Below are positions 35,226 through 44,454 of a stretch of 64,000 nt of DNA, piece after piece. Under the pieces are notes generated by a model. It was not told the origin of the DNA and searched no databases. It saw only the letters and a program-made list of their open reading frames with translations. The DNA comes from Oscillatoriales cyanobacterium. Lineage in GTDB: Bacteria; Cyanobacteriota; Cyanobacteriia; CACIAM-69d. Positions within the stretch are counted from its first letter, which is position 1. Every line of letters begins with the position of its first letter. The translations under genes and the position numbers were made by a program. Location: assembly GCA_004292515.1 (NCBI GenBank), contig RDXB01000079.1, forward strand, positions 53,028 through 117,027, given 5' to 3'.

Positions 35226-37988
35226 TCAGTTCGGGTTCGCGCCTGTCATCCGATCGCCCGATCTGCCCTTGATCAATCTGCTGATCAATCTGCCCTTAGT
35301 AAAAGGGAGAGCCAGAATCATGGCGATCGCAGGGCTAGCCGTGGGTAACCACCACCCCCACCACCCGAAACTCAGGGCACTGATGATCGTCATGAGGCCG
35401 ATCGCCCCACCGACCCACGACAACCGATGTCGCCAGGGCGATCGCTCCGGCAAACAGCACCCCCCCAGAACGACAATTCCCACCCAAGCCCCAATCCAAA
35501 AGCCTTTAGCCGGCCAGGCCAAAGCCTGGAGTAAGGGGCGATTGTCCAAAACAGTGCTGATCAGTTGGCTCGCTCCGTGGGCTTGCAGCTCCAGCCCGGG
35601 AATAGTGCGGCCGCCGGGAACTAACCACCAATCGTTGGAGTGGCGATCAATGCGGCCAATCAAAACGATTGGGCGGGCGCGAGGTCGCCATTGGGGCGGA
35701 ATACCCTCCACCAAAACCTGAGTCAGCGAAATCGATCGCCAAGGTTGTGTCCCCTGTCGAAAGTTCAACAGCAGTTGATTTTCTGCGGCCACCAAGGGGC
35801 CATAACCACCCGCTCCCGATGCCAACTGGGGAATGAGCCGATCACCATAACCCCATTGACCCGTAGCGCGTCGATGTTGAGGAACTTGCCCCTGCTGCTG
35901 TAGGTAATGATCTGCGAGAGCCGCACTGAGGGCGTATTCGGTTTGACACAATCGCCCCAGTTGGCCAGTTGATTTGGTCATCGGCATGGTCAGTAACTGG
36001 CGACGCACCACCCCATCGGCATCAGCGTCAAGATCCGTGAAGGTGAGCCGATCGCCCGGTAGGTGGGGAGGTGCAGGAATTTCTGCCGTTTCGCTAGTGG
36101 GGTCAGCCACCTTGCAGATCCCAAACAACCCCTGCTGGGCCCACTGCTTCCACTGAGCCGGGGAATGACTCGATCGGGGATAGTAAATATCCAAGCCGAT
36201 TGCGCTGGGTTGAATATCCCTCAGGCGATCCAACAACCGTGTCAGCGCTTCGGGAGCCAGAGATCCCGCCGTCCCTTGCCAAATGAGCCGTTGCCAACCC
36301 TGACGCACTTGGTAGTCCATATCAGCTTGGTCGATCGTCACCAGCAAAAACCGATCATCGATCGGCTCCGCTGGCCGCTGTTGCAGCCCAAAGTCGTAAA
36401 TAGCCAGTTCGATCGGCTCAATCCACCGCCCCGCCGCTGCAATGAACGCCGTAGCAATCGCGGCAATTCCCAGCGATCGACCCAGCGATCGACCCAGTAA
36501 TCGGATCACCCGCCGCTGCCAATTTTCAGGAACCGGCAACGGCCTGGTTGATGTGGGCGCGATCAGTGTTGGTGCAATTGGTGCAATGGACACATCTGAC
36601 TCGATATCAGTTAGCCCAAGGTCGGCTGGCAGCGGGTCAACATCCTCAACAGACCAATCCCGCTGGGGAGTAGTGACCCGATCGACCCAGTGATCGACCC
36701 AGTGATCGGTGTTGCGAGGGATTTTGTGAGGGATGTTGCGCTTGATGTCATGATCGGTATTGCGAGGGATGTGGCCATCGGTGTCGCCGTTAATGGTGTC
36801 GCCATCGGTATCGCCGTTAATATCGCCGTTAATATCGCCATCGGTGTTGCGATCAGTGAGTGTTGGGGCAGCAGTTGGAGGCGCGATCGCCAGCCGCAAA
36901 CCACTCCAGTTCGGCAACTCGGTAAAGGGGTGGTGGTAGATCAGCGGCAACCAAGTCGCTCCCGGAAATTTGGATTCTAAGGACTGGAGGCCGCGGCGCG
37001 CTTCCCGAAAGGCGATCGCCAAAGAATCTTCCTGGGCATAGAGCCGCAAAAAGTCCTTAATAAACTGCTGCGCCAACAGATCTGGCACTGGGGCACGCAT
37101 CACAATAGCCACAGGCAAATGCAGGCGATGTAAAGACTGGGCCAAATCAATGCTATTGCAGCAATTAAAAATACCTACTTGCAGCCCATTGCGAACCGCC
37201 CGATCCAGCGCGTGGCTAAAGTCCTCAATGCTCAAATTCTGACCGGGAGCAATAGTGATTTGTCCCGATCGCCTATTTCCACCCGGCCGCCCATGGCCCG
37301 AAAACACCAACACATCCGGCGCAGTCTGGTAGAGCCGCTGAAAAAAAGATTCCGCCGACGGAGTATCCAGCAACGTAACCTCAGCCAGTTCATCCCGTTG
37401 AAGCTGTTGCAGAGCCTCTCGATCGGGGCTGAGATCTAGGCAATCGCGATCGCCCAACACTGCCAAAACCTGCACCAATCCTGGTTGCACCCGCCGAAAT
37501 GGTCGCTCCAGATGCCAACCATCCATCGGTGCGCATCCCCACTCAAACCGATAATCACTCAGGGCCTCCCAAACCTGCCAAGGCAACAGTCGAGCATGGG
37601 GATCATCCGTATGAATGGATAACCATAAACGATCATTGGGTTGTCCAAACTTCAGCAATGCCCGCTCAATCTCCCGAAACTCTGGCCCATGCAACCACTG
37701 ATTCATGGTGTTGGCCAGTCGATCGGCCGCCAACCGACACCGCTGGTTATGCCTAGGCCGAGGAGACTGTAAACGGATGCTTTTAGGTTTAATCCGCAGG
37801 TCAGGAAACTCAGTCACCAACTGCCAAAAGCGATCGACTTGCTCCGCCAAAATCGGGTGGCATGGCAAACTTCCCTGGCGCGTCACACAATTGCGACCAT
37901 TTCGCGCCAGTTGTAGCTTGGCTCGCAGGCCCCCTTCACTGAGGCCACCATCCAGTGAAAGTGTTGCTCGCAAGGTCACAGCCGTCAT
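35226..37988 (-). CDS. CHAT protease-CHASE2 membrane fusion protein
   Basis: A 920-residue protein. An N-terminal region (about 1-180) is followed by a caspase-like CHAT domain (about 185-370) with H232 in DVLVFSGHGRPGG and Cys277 in GIFNCCNSIDLAQ (C276 adjacent), the expected His-Cys dyad. A low-complexity linker (about 385-480), rich in NTDGDINGD repeats, leads to a transmembrane helix (about 515-535). A CHASE2 domain (about 540-850) and two C-terminal transmembrane helices follow. The CHASE2 domain would sense an extracytoplasmic signal and control the cytoplasmic protease, much as CHASE2 controls cyclases and kinases. Neither kinase nor cyclase is attached. No substrate gene is obvious next door; a DUF928 gene lies 2.6 kb away. 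Confidence 0.88.
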   Translation of the reverse strand: MTAVTLRATLSLDGGLSEGGLRAKLQLARNGRNCVTRQGSLPCHPILAEQVDRFWQLVTEFPDLRIKPKSIRLQSPRPRHNQRCRLAADRLANTMNQWLHGPEFREIERALLKFGQPNDRLWLSIHTDDPHARLLPWQVWEALSDYRFEWGCAPMDGWHLERPFRRVQPGLVQVLAVLGDRDCLDLSPDREALQQLQRDELAEVTLLDTPSAESFFQRLYQTAPDVLVFSGHGRPGGNRRSGQITIAPGQNLSIEDFSHALDRAVRNGLQVGIFNCCNSIDLAQSLHRLHLPVAIVMRAPVPDLLAQQFIKDFLRLYAQEDSLAIAFREARRGLQSLESKFPGATWLPLIYHHPFTELPNWSGLRLAIAPPTAAPTLTDRNTDGDINGDINGDTDGDTINGDTDGHIPRNTDHDIKRNIPHKIPRNTDHWVDHWVDRVTTPQRDWSVEDVDPLPADLGLTDIESDVSIAPIAPTLIAPTSTRPLPVPENWQRRVIRLLGRSLGRSLGIAAIATAFIAAAGRWIEPIELAIYDFGLQQRPAEPIDDRFLLVTIDQADMDYQVRQGWQRLIWQGTAGSLAPEALTRLLDRLRDIQPSAIGLDIYYPRSSHSPAQWKQWAQQGLFGICKVADPTSETAEIPAPPHLPGDRLTFTDLDADADGVVRRQLLTMPMTKSTGQLGRLCQTEYALSAALADHYLQQQGQVPQHRRATGQWGYGDRLIPQLASGAGGYGPLVAAENQLLLNFRQGTQPWRSISLTQVLVEGIPPQWRPRARPIVLIGRIDRHSNDWWLVPGGRTIPGLELQAHGASQLISTVLDNRPLLQALAWPAKGFWIGAWVGIVVLGGCCLPERSPWRHRLSWVGGAIGLMTIISALSFGWWGWWLPTASPAIAMILALPFTKGRLISRLIKGRSGDRMTGANPN

Positions 37989-38540
37989 CTCGCCATCTTA
38001 ATCTCAAGCACCAATCATGGTGGCAGTAAGGGTCAGAGGATATATCGCCTTGGGAACAACATTGGATTAATTGCAATGCATTCCAATCATCTTTGACTGT
38101 TCGGTTCTTCAGCTTCTATTGAGTTAATCCAATCATCTAATCACCTAAGCGGATGTCTGAAAAGCCGAAGTTGATCCTCTGGATGTCCCAGCGATCGACG
38201 TAGCCAAGGGGCTGGAGCATATGGCGATTGATGCTTGGTTCGGGCCAAAACATACCTTTCAGAGATCCTCTAAGCAGCTTCATAAAATATAATTTAGCGC
38301 CTCATAAAATATTATTTTGAACGGATTGATTTAGGTGATATCTTGATCATCAATTTTTGACATTTTTGATAGGTTGGTAAAGCTATCTTTTTGAAGAATT
38401 ACTTAAAGTCTTCTCAGGTTCTAGCTAAAAGTTTCCTGCCCTAGAGGTTTTTCTAAAGCATATAAAATATGCACATAAGATGCGATATATAGCTTTAACA
38501 AAAAAGATTTAAAGAAGCCTGTCTCTAAATGAGAAATGCA
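37989..38540. other. AT-rich intergenic region with an R2 repeat
   Basis: An R2 copy lies at 38153-38230 (GGATGTCTGAAAAGCCGAAG). From 38280 to 38520 the DNA is strikingly AT-rich with words such as CATAAAATAT repeated. No gene is seen. It may hold promoters, but the flanking gene on the right is read toward it. Confidence 0.55.
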
Positions 38541-39161
38541 CTAGCGGGTTGGGGTGTCATCGCACTTTTCGTCACGGGCGGCCCGCAGTGATCCGAGCAA
38601 GCTATCCATGTATAGACAGGTGCGTGAACGAAGATCGGGGCGGTTGGCAATTTGGAAGGTGAGTCGTCGGCCTTGGGCGTTGTCTTCATTGCCACGCGAC
38701 TCGGTGGCATCCTGGCCGGATGCTAACCAGCCGCTGGCGTTGAATTGCACCACGTAAGCACTTTGACTGGCGGTGAGGTTGGAAAGGGTGGTGTCAATGG
38801 TGGTGAAGGTGGCGGCTTCTGCGCCGAGGGGTTGCCAAGCGGCGTTGCCACATTTGCCATTGCGGTTGGGGTGGACGGAGTATTGCAACTGACCGTCATT
38901 GGTACGGAAACAGGCTTCCCAAATTCGCTTTTGTTGGCGGGCTTTGGCCTGGGCCAGTCGCAGAGCACGAAAGGCCTCGTCCTGGGAGGCTCCAAGGCGC
39001 TGGTTATCAGACATGGATAGCCATGTGGGTGCGCCGATCGCCATCAAGATGCCCACCATGATCAGTACGACCAGGAGTTCTAGCAGGGTGAAGCCGCGCT
39101 GTTGTGCATGGTGGTCATGGGAACTGGGTGATCGCCCGATCGCTCGCATATAAAGGGACAT
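38541..39161 (-). CDS. type IV pilin-like protein (GspH/FimT pseudopilin)
   Basis: About 206 residues. The prepilin peptidase signature QQRGFTLLELLVVLIMVGILMAIGAP shows Gly before Phe at the cleavage site and Glu at mature position 5, followed by the hydrophobic helix. The globular part starts QDEAFRALRLAQAKARQQKRIWEACF, the FimT/GspH pattern, and has a cysteine pair near the C-terminus (SRTCLYMDS, DEKCDD). It should be a minor pilin priming type IV pili for motility or DNA uptake. Three in-frame ATGs (39215, 39161, 39149) are possible; none has a clear ribosome-binding site. No other pilin gene is adjacent. Confidence 0.85.
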   Translation of the reverse strand: MSLYMRAIGRSPSSHDHHAQQRGFTLLELLVVLIMVGILMAIGAPTWLSMSDNQRLGASQDEAFRALRLAQAKARQQKRIWEACFRTNDGQLQYSVHPNRNGKCGNAAWQPLGAEAATFTTIDTTLSNLTASQSAYVVQFNASGWLASGQDATESRGNEDNAQGRRLTFQIANRPDLRSRTCLYMDSLLGSLRAARDEKCDDTPTR

Positions 39162-39274
39162 CAGGGGCGATCGATGATTAAAGGGGCGATGGGGAGGACG
39201 GATCGACGGATTCATGGGGTCTCGGGGGTGATGATTGAATGATGGTGAAGCGACTGGAGGGATGGGGGCGATCG

Positions 39275-40045
39275 CTAGTTAGTGCTGCGACGGCGATAGT
39301 GCAAAAACACTTCAGTGCCTCGGGGTTCGGCGCTCACCAAGTCCAACCAAAGGGCTTGCTGGAGAGGTAAACCAACACCGTCCATGGATGTGGGTGCGGT
39401 GGCTCCGCCGACCAGCAGGGGGCAGACCGTGAGCCACAGCTCATCGATTACTCCTATTGACAGTAACGATCCCACAAGGTTTCCGCCGCCCGAGACGGCC
39501 AGTTTTGTCACGCCCGATCGCACGAGGTCTTGAAGAACTTGGGCCCAGTCTAGATCTCCTGCGGGAGTCTGGGGGGCGGTGAGGATGCGATCGAAAGTGG
39601 CTGGGATGGTTGGGGCAACGGCTGGGCGATCGGTGGGGGTGTTGCTGTCGATCGGGCTGTGAGTGGTCTGTGTAGTTCCAGCGCGATCGGCCCAGTGAGC
39701 AGCGCCGCGCTGGGTGGTCAACAGCCACCGGGGCACGGCCTGCCGAAAAAAGCCATAACTCGGATCGATCGCCCCGGATGCCGAGCAGATAATTTGGGCA
39801 GGTTGGGGGGGTTGTCCGCGATCGATCCGCTGACGGATCAGATCTGGAGCAAACACAGGCATGGCTAACCCTTCCGATCGCAGGGTGCCGGCTCCCATCA
39901 AAACAGCATCAGCCAAGGCCACCTGTCGTTCGAGGTGGGCACGATCGGCAGTGCTCCCAAAGCGACCAGGGGAGCCATGGGCATCGGTAATTTTGCCGTC
40001 GGCGGTAATGGCAAACACCACCGTGATATTGGGTCGATTGTTCAC
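39275..40045 (-). CDS. RibD C-terminal-like NADPH reductase
   Basis: A 256-residue protein of the RibD reductase/dihydrofolate reductase-like fold without the deaminase domain. Motifs are ITVVFAITADGKITD, ADAVLMGAGTLRSEGL, and KLAVSGGGNLVGSLLSIGVIDELWLTVCPLLVGG. It could reduce 5-amino-6-ribosylaminouracil phosphate in riboflavin synthesis or a related pteridine. A roughly 35-residue Thr/Pro/Asp insertion (about 125-160) is unusual. GTG 40045 (MNNRPNITVVFA) with GGAG six bases upstream is preferred over TTG 40057. Confidence 0.82.
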   Translation of the reverse strand: MNNRPNITVVFAITADGKITDAHGSPGRFGSTADRAHLERQVALADAVLMGAGTLRSEGLAMPVFAPDLIRQRIDRGQPPQPAQIICSASGAIDPSYGFFRQAVPRWLLTTQRGAAHWADRAGTTQTTHSPIDSNTPTDRPAVAPTIPATFDRILTAPQTPAGDLDWAQVLQDLVRSGVTKLAVSGGGNLVGSLLSIGVIDELWLTVCPLLVGGATAPTSMDGVGLPLQQALWLDLVSAEPRGTEVFLHYRRRSTN

Positions 40046-40504
40046 CCGAGACTCCAAGGGATCAGGGCTGATCGTCTACAGGACATGGCCATAGATACAC
40101 CATGCCCAAAATGATTGCCTAGGCGAACTACTGGGAAATGGAAAAATTTCTTGATTGACTACCCCAGTCGATGTCTCACTAGTCAATGTCTCAGGGAATG
40201 GCTGAAAAACCCAAAACTGATTCATGACTTGTCTTTGCGCACTAGTGATCAACACAAACAAGGGGCTTTAGTTCCTTACCCCTACAATCTGACTAAGACA
40301 GTATTAGGGGGTGTCATCATTGCCCAGCATGAGTCTGAAATCATCAATTTTCCATGCCTCATTTCTATTCCTCATTTCTATGGAGTCAGGGTTTCAGACT
40401 GGCTGATGACAGGTTCTGGTGGTGTAGCTGTCAAAATTAAATTAAAAATAGCCCAAAGTTGACTAAAACTAGTGTGAGGCTCCAATTCTCGAATTTCCTG
40501 ACTC
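40046..40504. repeat. intergenic region with degenerate R2 repeat
   Basis: ATGTCTCAGGGAATGGCTGAAAAACCC, then AGTGATCAACACAAACAAGGGGCTTTAG at about 40188-40275, form a degenerate R2 copy. No gene is seen. Confidence 0.55.
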
Positions 40505-40651
40505 ATGCTCTGGCTCGTGTTCTGGCTCGTGGTCAGTTTTTCACCTCTTAGCCCGTTCCCTGTCGGGAATTCAGCGATGTTGCATCGAGCTATGTTGGAT
40601 TGCTTTCCTATGGGGCGATTAGTTATTCGGTTAGTGATGGGGCGCTTAGTT

Positions 40652-41413
40652 ATGCAGCGTTGGACGGGGCGATCGAGGCGGCGATCGGGGACAAGTCCGG
40701 TTGGCATTGTTCTGGGTGTCATTGTTCTGGGTGTCATCAGTATCCTCGGGATCTCTGCATCGGCCAGCCTCTTGGGGATGACCGCCACCGCAACTGAGCC
40801 GAAGACGCTGCAAGGGGCTGAACGTCCCCCCGTCCCTGGCACCAATCAGCCACCGGGCCGCCGTCGGGGAGCCGGTAGCTTCAGCGGCTGCGTGCTGACC
40901 GACGAGCGTGATCCTGCCAAATTGCTGGTGGCCTTGGTGCCAGAGGTACAGCTTGCGAATGGCGAATCGGTGGTGTTGGCGCAAACCCAGCGAGATCGCC
41001 CCATGCTCTGGTTTTATGTGGCCTATCCGGCAGGAACGGCGCTGGAATGGGTTTTGCAAGATGCGGCAGGTAATACGCTCGATCGCCAACAACAGATTAT
41101 GGGTTCCCAACCGGGGCTGCTAGGCTTTTCCAGCGCCAGCGTATCCCTCACCAATGGCCAAGATTATCGCTGGTATCTCAAAATTCGCTGCTCTGGCCCC
41201 AACAGCTCGCCAGATGATTATGTCAACGGTACTCTGCAAAAACTTTCGAGCGATCGCCCCACCAACCAACCTTGGCTCGATCGCCTCGATGCGGCCCTCT
41301 CGCCTCGGAGTCGAACTGACGGTTTCAGCGGGGGACGATCGCCCTGGGCCAGCCTGCTAGAGCAAGTGGGATTAGGGGACTTAGCCGAGGCGCGACCGGT
41401 GGCCACACCCTAG
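40652..41413 (+). CDS. DUF928 family exported protein
   Basis: About 253 residues. A basic N-terminus and one hydrophobic segment (VGIVLGVIVLGVISILGISASASLLG) form a signal anchor. The DUF928 domain (about 70-230) shows LLVALVPEVQLANGESVVLAQTQRDRPMLWFYVAYPAGTALEWVLQDAAGN, a strand-rich pattern typical of the family. DUF928 genes often accompany CHAT/CHASE2 genes in cyanobacteria, and one lies about 2.6 kb upstream on the other strand. The start is uncertain: ATG 40610, 40637 and 40652 are in frame, and ATGGGGCG.TTAGTTAT is duplicated between them. Its function is unknown. Confidence 0.78.
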   Translation: MQRWTGRSRRRSGTSPVGIVLGVIVLGVISILGISASASLLGMTATATEPKTLQGAERPPVPGTNQPPGRRRGAGSFSGCVLTDERDPAKLLVALVPEVQLANGESVVLAQTQRDRPMLWFYVAYPAGTALEWVLQDAAGNTLDRQQQIMGSQPGLLGFSSASVSLTNGQDYRWYLKIRCSGPNSSPDDYVNGTLQKLSSDRPTNQPWLDRLDAALSPRSRTDGFSGGRSPWASLLEQVGLGDLAEARPVATP

Positions 41414-41516
41414 GCGGCGATCGCCCTTGCAAATCAGCGTTCATTGCAGAATGGATCAGACAGATTGATCCAACAGATTGATCCAACAGGTTAGTCCAAC
41501 GGGTTAACCCAGAAGA

Positions 41517-42707
41517 TCAGGACTTGCGGGAGTTCCGCCGGGGCTTGAGGTTCGCTGTCTGATCGCGGGGCAGATCTTTCAACAGCAAACTCAGCCACAA
41601 ACGCAACGTGCCCCCATCACGAGCTTGGCGACTGGCGATCGCTTGGCGTTGGGTCTCTTGGCGATCGATGTCAGTTTTGAGAATTTGGCTTTGGTGTTGG
41701 GCTTGGGCGATCTGTTGTTGGAGCTGTTGCAACTGGAGCTGACGATCGCGGCATTCACTGACCAGGCGATCGCGCTCGGTTTGTAAATGGGAAATTTCGG
41801 AGGGGAGCTGGCTCGCCTGCTGCTGCAACTGCTCAATTTGCTGGCGCAGCTCGTGGCGACGGCGGTGATGAGCGTCGGACTGGGCACGAATTTGGGCAAG
41901 TTCCTGCTGTTGTTGGTGCAGGGTATTGTCCACATTTTGCTGTTCGCGGGCGGTGTCGGCGAGCGATCGGGTCAGGCTGATGGTTTGCTGACTCAGCTTG
42001 GCCACTTGGGTTTCGAGCTGATGGCAGCGATCGAGCAGGGTGCGTTCTTCTTGGCGCAGGGACTCGATCGTATTTTGGCGATCGAGAATTTCGCGTTCCA
42101 AGATCACGGTTTCGTCCCGCAGGCGATCGAGCCGGGGCAAGTCTCGTTCGATCGCAGCCTGCTGGGTATCTAAGTCCGCGAGTTGGGTTTGGCGCTGGGT
42201 AATCTTGTCTTCTAGTTGTTGGCGTTGGGCTTCCAAGTCGGCCAACACTCGGTAAACGGATTGGGTGCGGCTGCTGCCTTCGTCAATTTGGGCTTGGATC
42301 GCGGTTTTTTCCTTGCGCAGCACGCCAATTACGGCTTCAAGTTGCTGTTTGCGCGTGAGGGATTGTTCCAGTTCTCGTTCCAGCCGATCAACTTCACCGC
42401 GCAAGGCATTGCTTAAGTCACGGTTGGGAACATGACTGCCGCTCGATCGCCGGTCTTTGCCTGATCGCCGATCGTTAGGAAGCCAATTGGCATATTCAGG
42501 AGCGAGAGGAGGCAGGGGATTGGATGACCAAGGCTCATTAGTGTTGCTAGACCGTGAGCGATCGGTCAGGGCCGCAATGGCCGCAGCACCAGACAGGGCG
42601 ATCGCGCCCAATCCCAAGGCTTTTTGCCATTGCCGATCGGACACCGTGCCAATGCCCAACCCCAGGCTAAAGGCTGCTATTCCTGCTATCCACCAATTGC
42701 GATTCAC
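41517..42707 (-). CDS. membrane-anchored coiled-coil protein
   Basis: A 396-residue protein. Two short hydrophobic stretches at the N-terminus (about 5-22 and 30-48) are followed by a polar spacer. A very long coiled coil (about 95-345) is rich in Gln, Leu, Glu and Arg (LADLEAQRQQLEDKITQRQTQLADLD; LQQLQQQIAQAQHQSQIL). The C-terminus is short and basic. This is a structural or tethering layout, similar to SMC-like or TPR-independent scaffold proteins. No enzymatic motif is present, and the Gln richness makes any database match likely to be compositional. Confidence 0.75.
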   Translation of the reverse strand: MNRNWWIAGIAAFSLGLGIGTVSDRQWQKALGLGAIALSGAAAIAALTDRSRSSNTNEPWSSNPLPPLAPEYANWLPNDRRSGKDRRSSGSHVPNRDLSNALRGEVDRLERELEQSLTRKQQLEAVIGVLRKEKTAIQAQIDEGSSRTQSVYRVLADLEAQRQQLEDKITQRQTQLADLDTQQAAIERDLPRLDRLRDETVILEREILDRQNTIESLRQEERTLLDRCHQLETQVAKLSQQTISLTRSLADTAREQQNVDNTLHQQQQELAQIRAQSDAHHRRRHELRQQIEQLQQQASQLPSEISHLQTERDRLVSECRDRQLQLQQLQQQIAQAQHQSQILKTDIDRQETQRQAIASRQARDGGTLRLWLSLLLKDLPRDQTANLKPRRNSRKS

Positions 42708-43295
42708 CGCTACCGTACCAACTTTCGTTCTATGGAAAAGATCACAGCATTTGATCGCTGTTAATCGCCGCTAATCACTGTCAATTCAACTGTCAATTCA
42801 TTTGTCTAGCGGTCTTGGGCTAAATCCGCCTCGATCGTAATCCCTACGGCTGAAGCAGTGGCTAGGGGCATTGCCACATAAACAGTTGGCAAGCAAGCCA
42901 TCGCGGGCGATCGCGACCCAATGGTGTTGAAGGGATCAAGTTAAGGCAGTTGATCTTCCTCGCCCTAATGGTCGTAACAAGGGGCTTAAGCCCCTTGCTG
43001 CCCAACGATCTCGTGACGGTGGAATCAGGGTTTCAGGGATTTGATGACAGCCCCTAAGCCCCTTGCTGCCCAACGATCTCGTGACGACAGCCCCTAAGCC
43101 CCTTGCTGCCCAACGATCTCGTGACGGTCTCGTGACGGTGGAATCAGGGTTCTGGGCGATCTGACAACAGGGCCGATTGTTTGATTTTCCCTGCCCCACA
43201 ATTGGCGAACGGCGGGATCGGAAACGACAGACTCAGAGTTACAGACTCAGAGTTTTGGACAGTTTGATAACAGGCTCCAGAGATCAGCCACCACT
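42708..43295. repeat. cluster of R1 repeats
   Basis: The core palindrome at 42978-42997 is followed by CTGCTGCCCAACGATCTCGTGACGG and GGAATCAGGGTTTCAGGG. Truncated copies of the same unit follow directly at about 43050-43075 and 43085-43125, each with CCCCTTGCTGCCCAACGATCTCG. This is the densest R1 cluster in the window; no gene is seen. Confidence 0.85.
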
Positions 43296-44303
43296 TCACA
43301 ACACTGCCGCCAGCCGATCGCCCAAGTCCACAATATCCGCCTGACGCGCCAGACCAGCCAGCCAATCGGCGGGGATCGCGGCTAAACCATAGCATAAGCC
43401 CGCCAACCCACCGGCAATGGCGGCGGTGGTGTCCGTGTCCTCGCCCAAGTTGACCGCTTGCAGCACGGCAGCGGTGTAGCTGTCGGTGGTGAGCAAGCAC
43501 CAAAGCGCGGCTTCTAGGGCATTCACCACATAGCCGCTGCCCCGGATGGTGTCGATCGGTTGCTGGGCCAAGTCTCCGGCCCACAGGCGATCGAAGTGAT
43601 GGGCTTCGGGATGGTTGGCATAAATCGGTGAGAGAGACTGAATTGCCCACCGATAAGCCTCTTGGGGCGATCGCCCTTCCAGCAATCCCAAGGCAATCCA
43701 TACATACAAACCACAGGCTATCTGCGATCGAGCGTGGCCGTGGGTAATGCAAGCAACCCCATGAACGCGATCGAGCAGTGCCGCCCCCGTAAACCACGAT
43801 CGCAACCAAGCCATCGGCAAAATCCGCATCAAGGCTCCGTTGCCATTGCTGCGCTCATCGGTGCCACCGGCCTGTCTTGGGTCGCAGCCCGATCGCAACC
43901 GGTTGATCGCCCGCGCCGTCGCCCCGCCCACATCAAACACTTCACCCCGCGCCGTCCAGAGATTGTCGCCATACCAAGCACAGAAGCGATCAGCAATCGG
44001 TTGCAAGGAAAATTGTGCGGGCCCACCCATAGCCACCAGCCCATCCACCAAGCACAGGGTCAAGGAGCTGTCATCCGACCAAGTGCCGGGCGGTTGGTTC
44101 CAAGTGCCCCAGCCCCGCAACCCCGTGACCGGATCATCCAATCGCGTTGATCGGCCGCTGAACTCCACCGGCACGCCCAGGGCATCTCCTACGCACAGCC
44201 CCAATAAGCCCGATCGAATTTGGGCGATCGACACCGGCTGCTGATTGATCAATAATCGCTCCGTCAATGACTCCGGAATGGCAATCGTTCCCCACTGCAT
44301 CAT
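43296..44303 (-). CDS. ADP-ribosylglycohydrolase family protein
   Basis: A 335-residue protein of the DraG/ADP-ribosylhydrolase fold. The characteristic metal-binding motifs are present: GLCVGDALGVPVEFSGR, the acid pair in PGTWSDDSSLTLCLVDGL, NGNGALMRILPMAW, and GEDTDTTAAIAGGLAGL. These residues bind two Mg ions and act on Arg- or Ser-linked ADP-ribose or on related ADP-ribosyl small molecules. No ADP-ribosyltransferase partner or nitrogenase gene is adjacent. It therefore may process ADP-ribosylated metabolites or proteins encoded elsewhere. The length is normal, with no signal peptide. Confidence 0.9.
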   Translation of the reverse strand: MMQWGTIAIPESLTERLLINQQPVSIAQIRSGLLGLCVGDALGVPVEFSGRSTRLDDPVTGLRGWGTWNQPPGTWSDDSSLTLCLVDGLVAMGGPAQFSLQPIADRFCAWYGDNLWTARGEVFDVGGATARAINRLRSGCDPRQAGGTDERSNGNGALMRILPMAWLRSWFTGAALLDRVHGVACITHGHARSQIACGLYVWIALGLLEGRSPQEAYRWAIQSLSPIYANHPEAHHFDRLWAGDLAQQPIDTIRGSGYVVNALEAALWCLLTTDSYTAAVLQAVNLGEDTDTTAAIAGGLAGLCYGLAAIPADWLAGLARQADIVDLGDRLAAVL

Positions 44304-44454
44304 TGATTTTATCCCTCGATTGGATGCCTCAATTCTGAATACTCAACATCACCGTAAATGACCGTCATCATAGGGATAGGGTTTGCAAGCTGACCCTACC
44401 AGAGATGCAAATTTTTCGATAGCCTATTAGGGGTAATTGCGAATTTGCCCGCCC
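44304..44454. other. short gap holding degenerate palindromic repeat
   Basis: ATAGGGATAGGGTTTGCAAGCTGACCCTACC at about 44370-44400 forms an imperfect hairpin of the GTAGGG-type repeat also seen at 6252-6280. Confidence 0.45.

Noticed and set aside
42936..43199. Frame of 87 codons across the R1 cluster
   Set aside because: Encodes repeated words because the DNA is repeated; not a gene.
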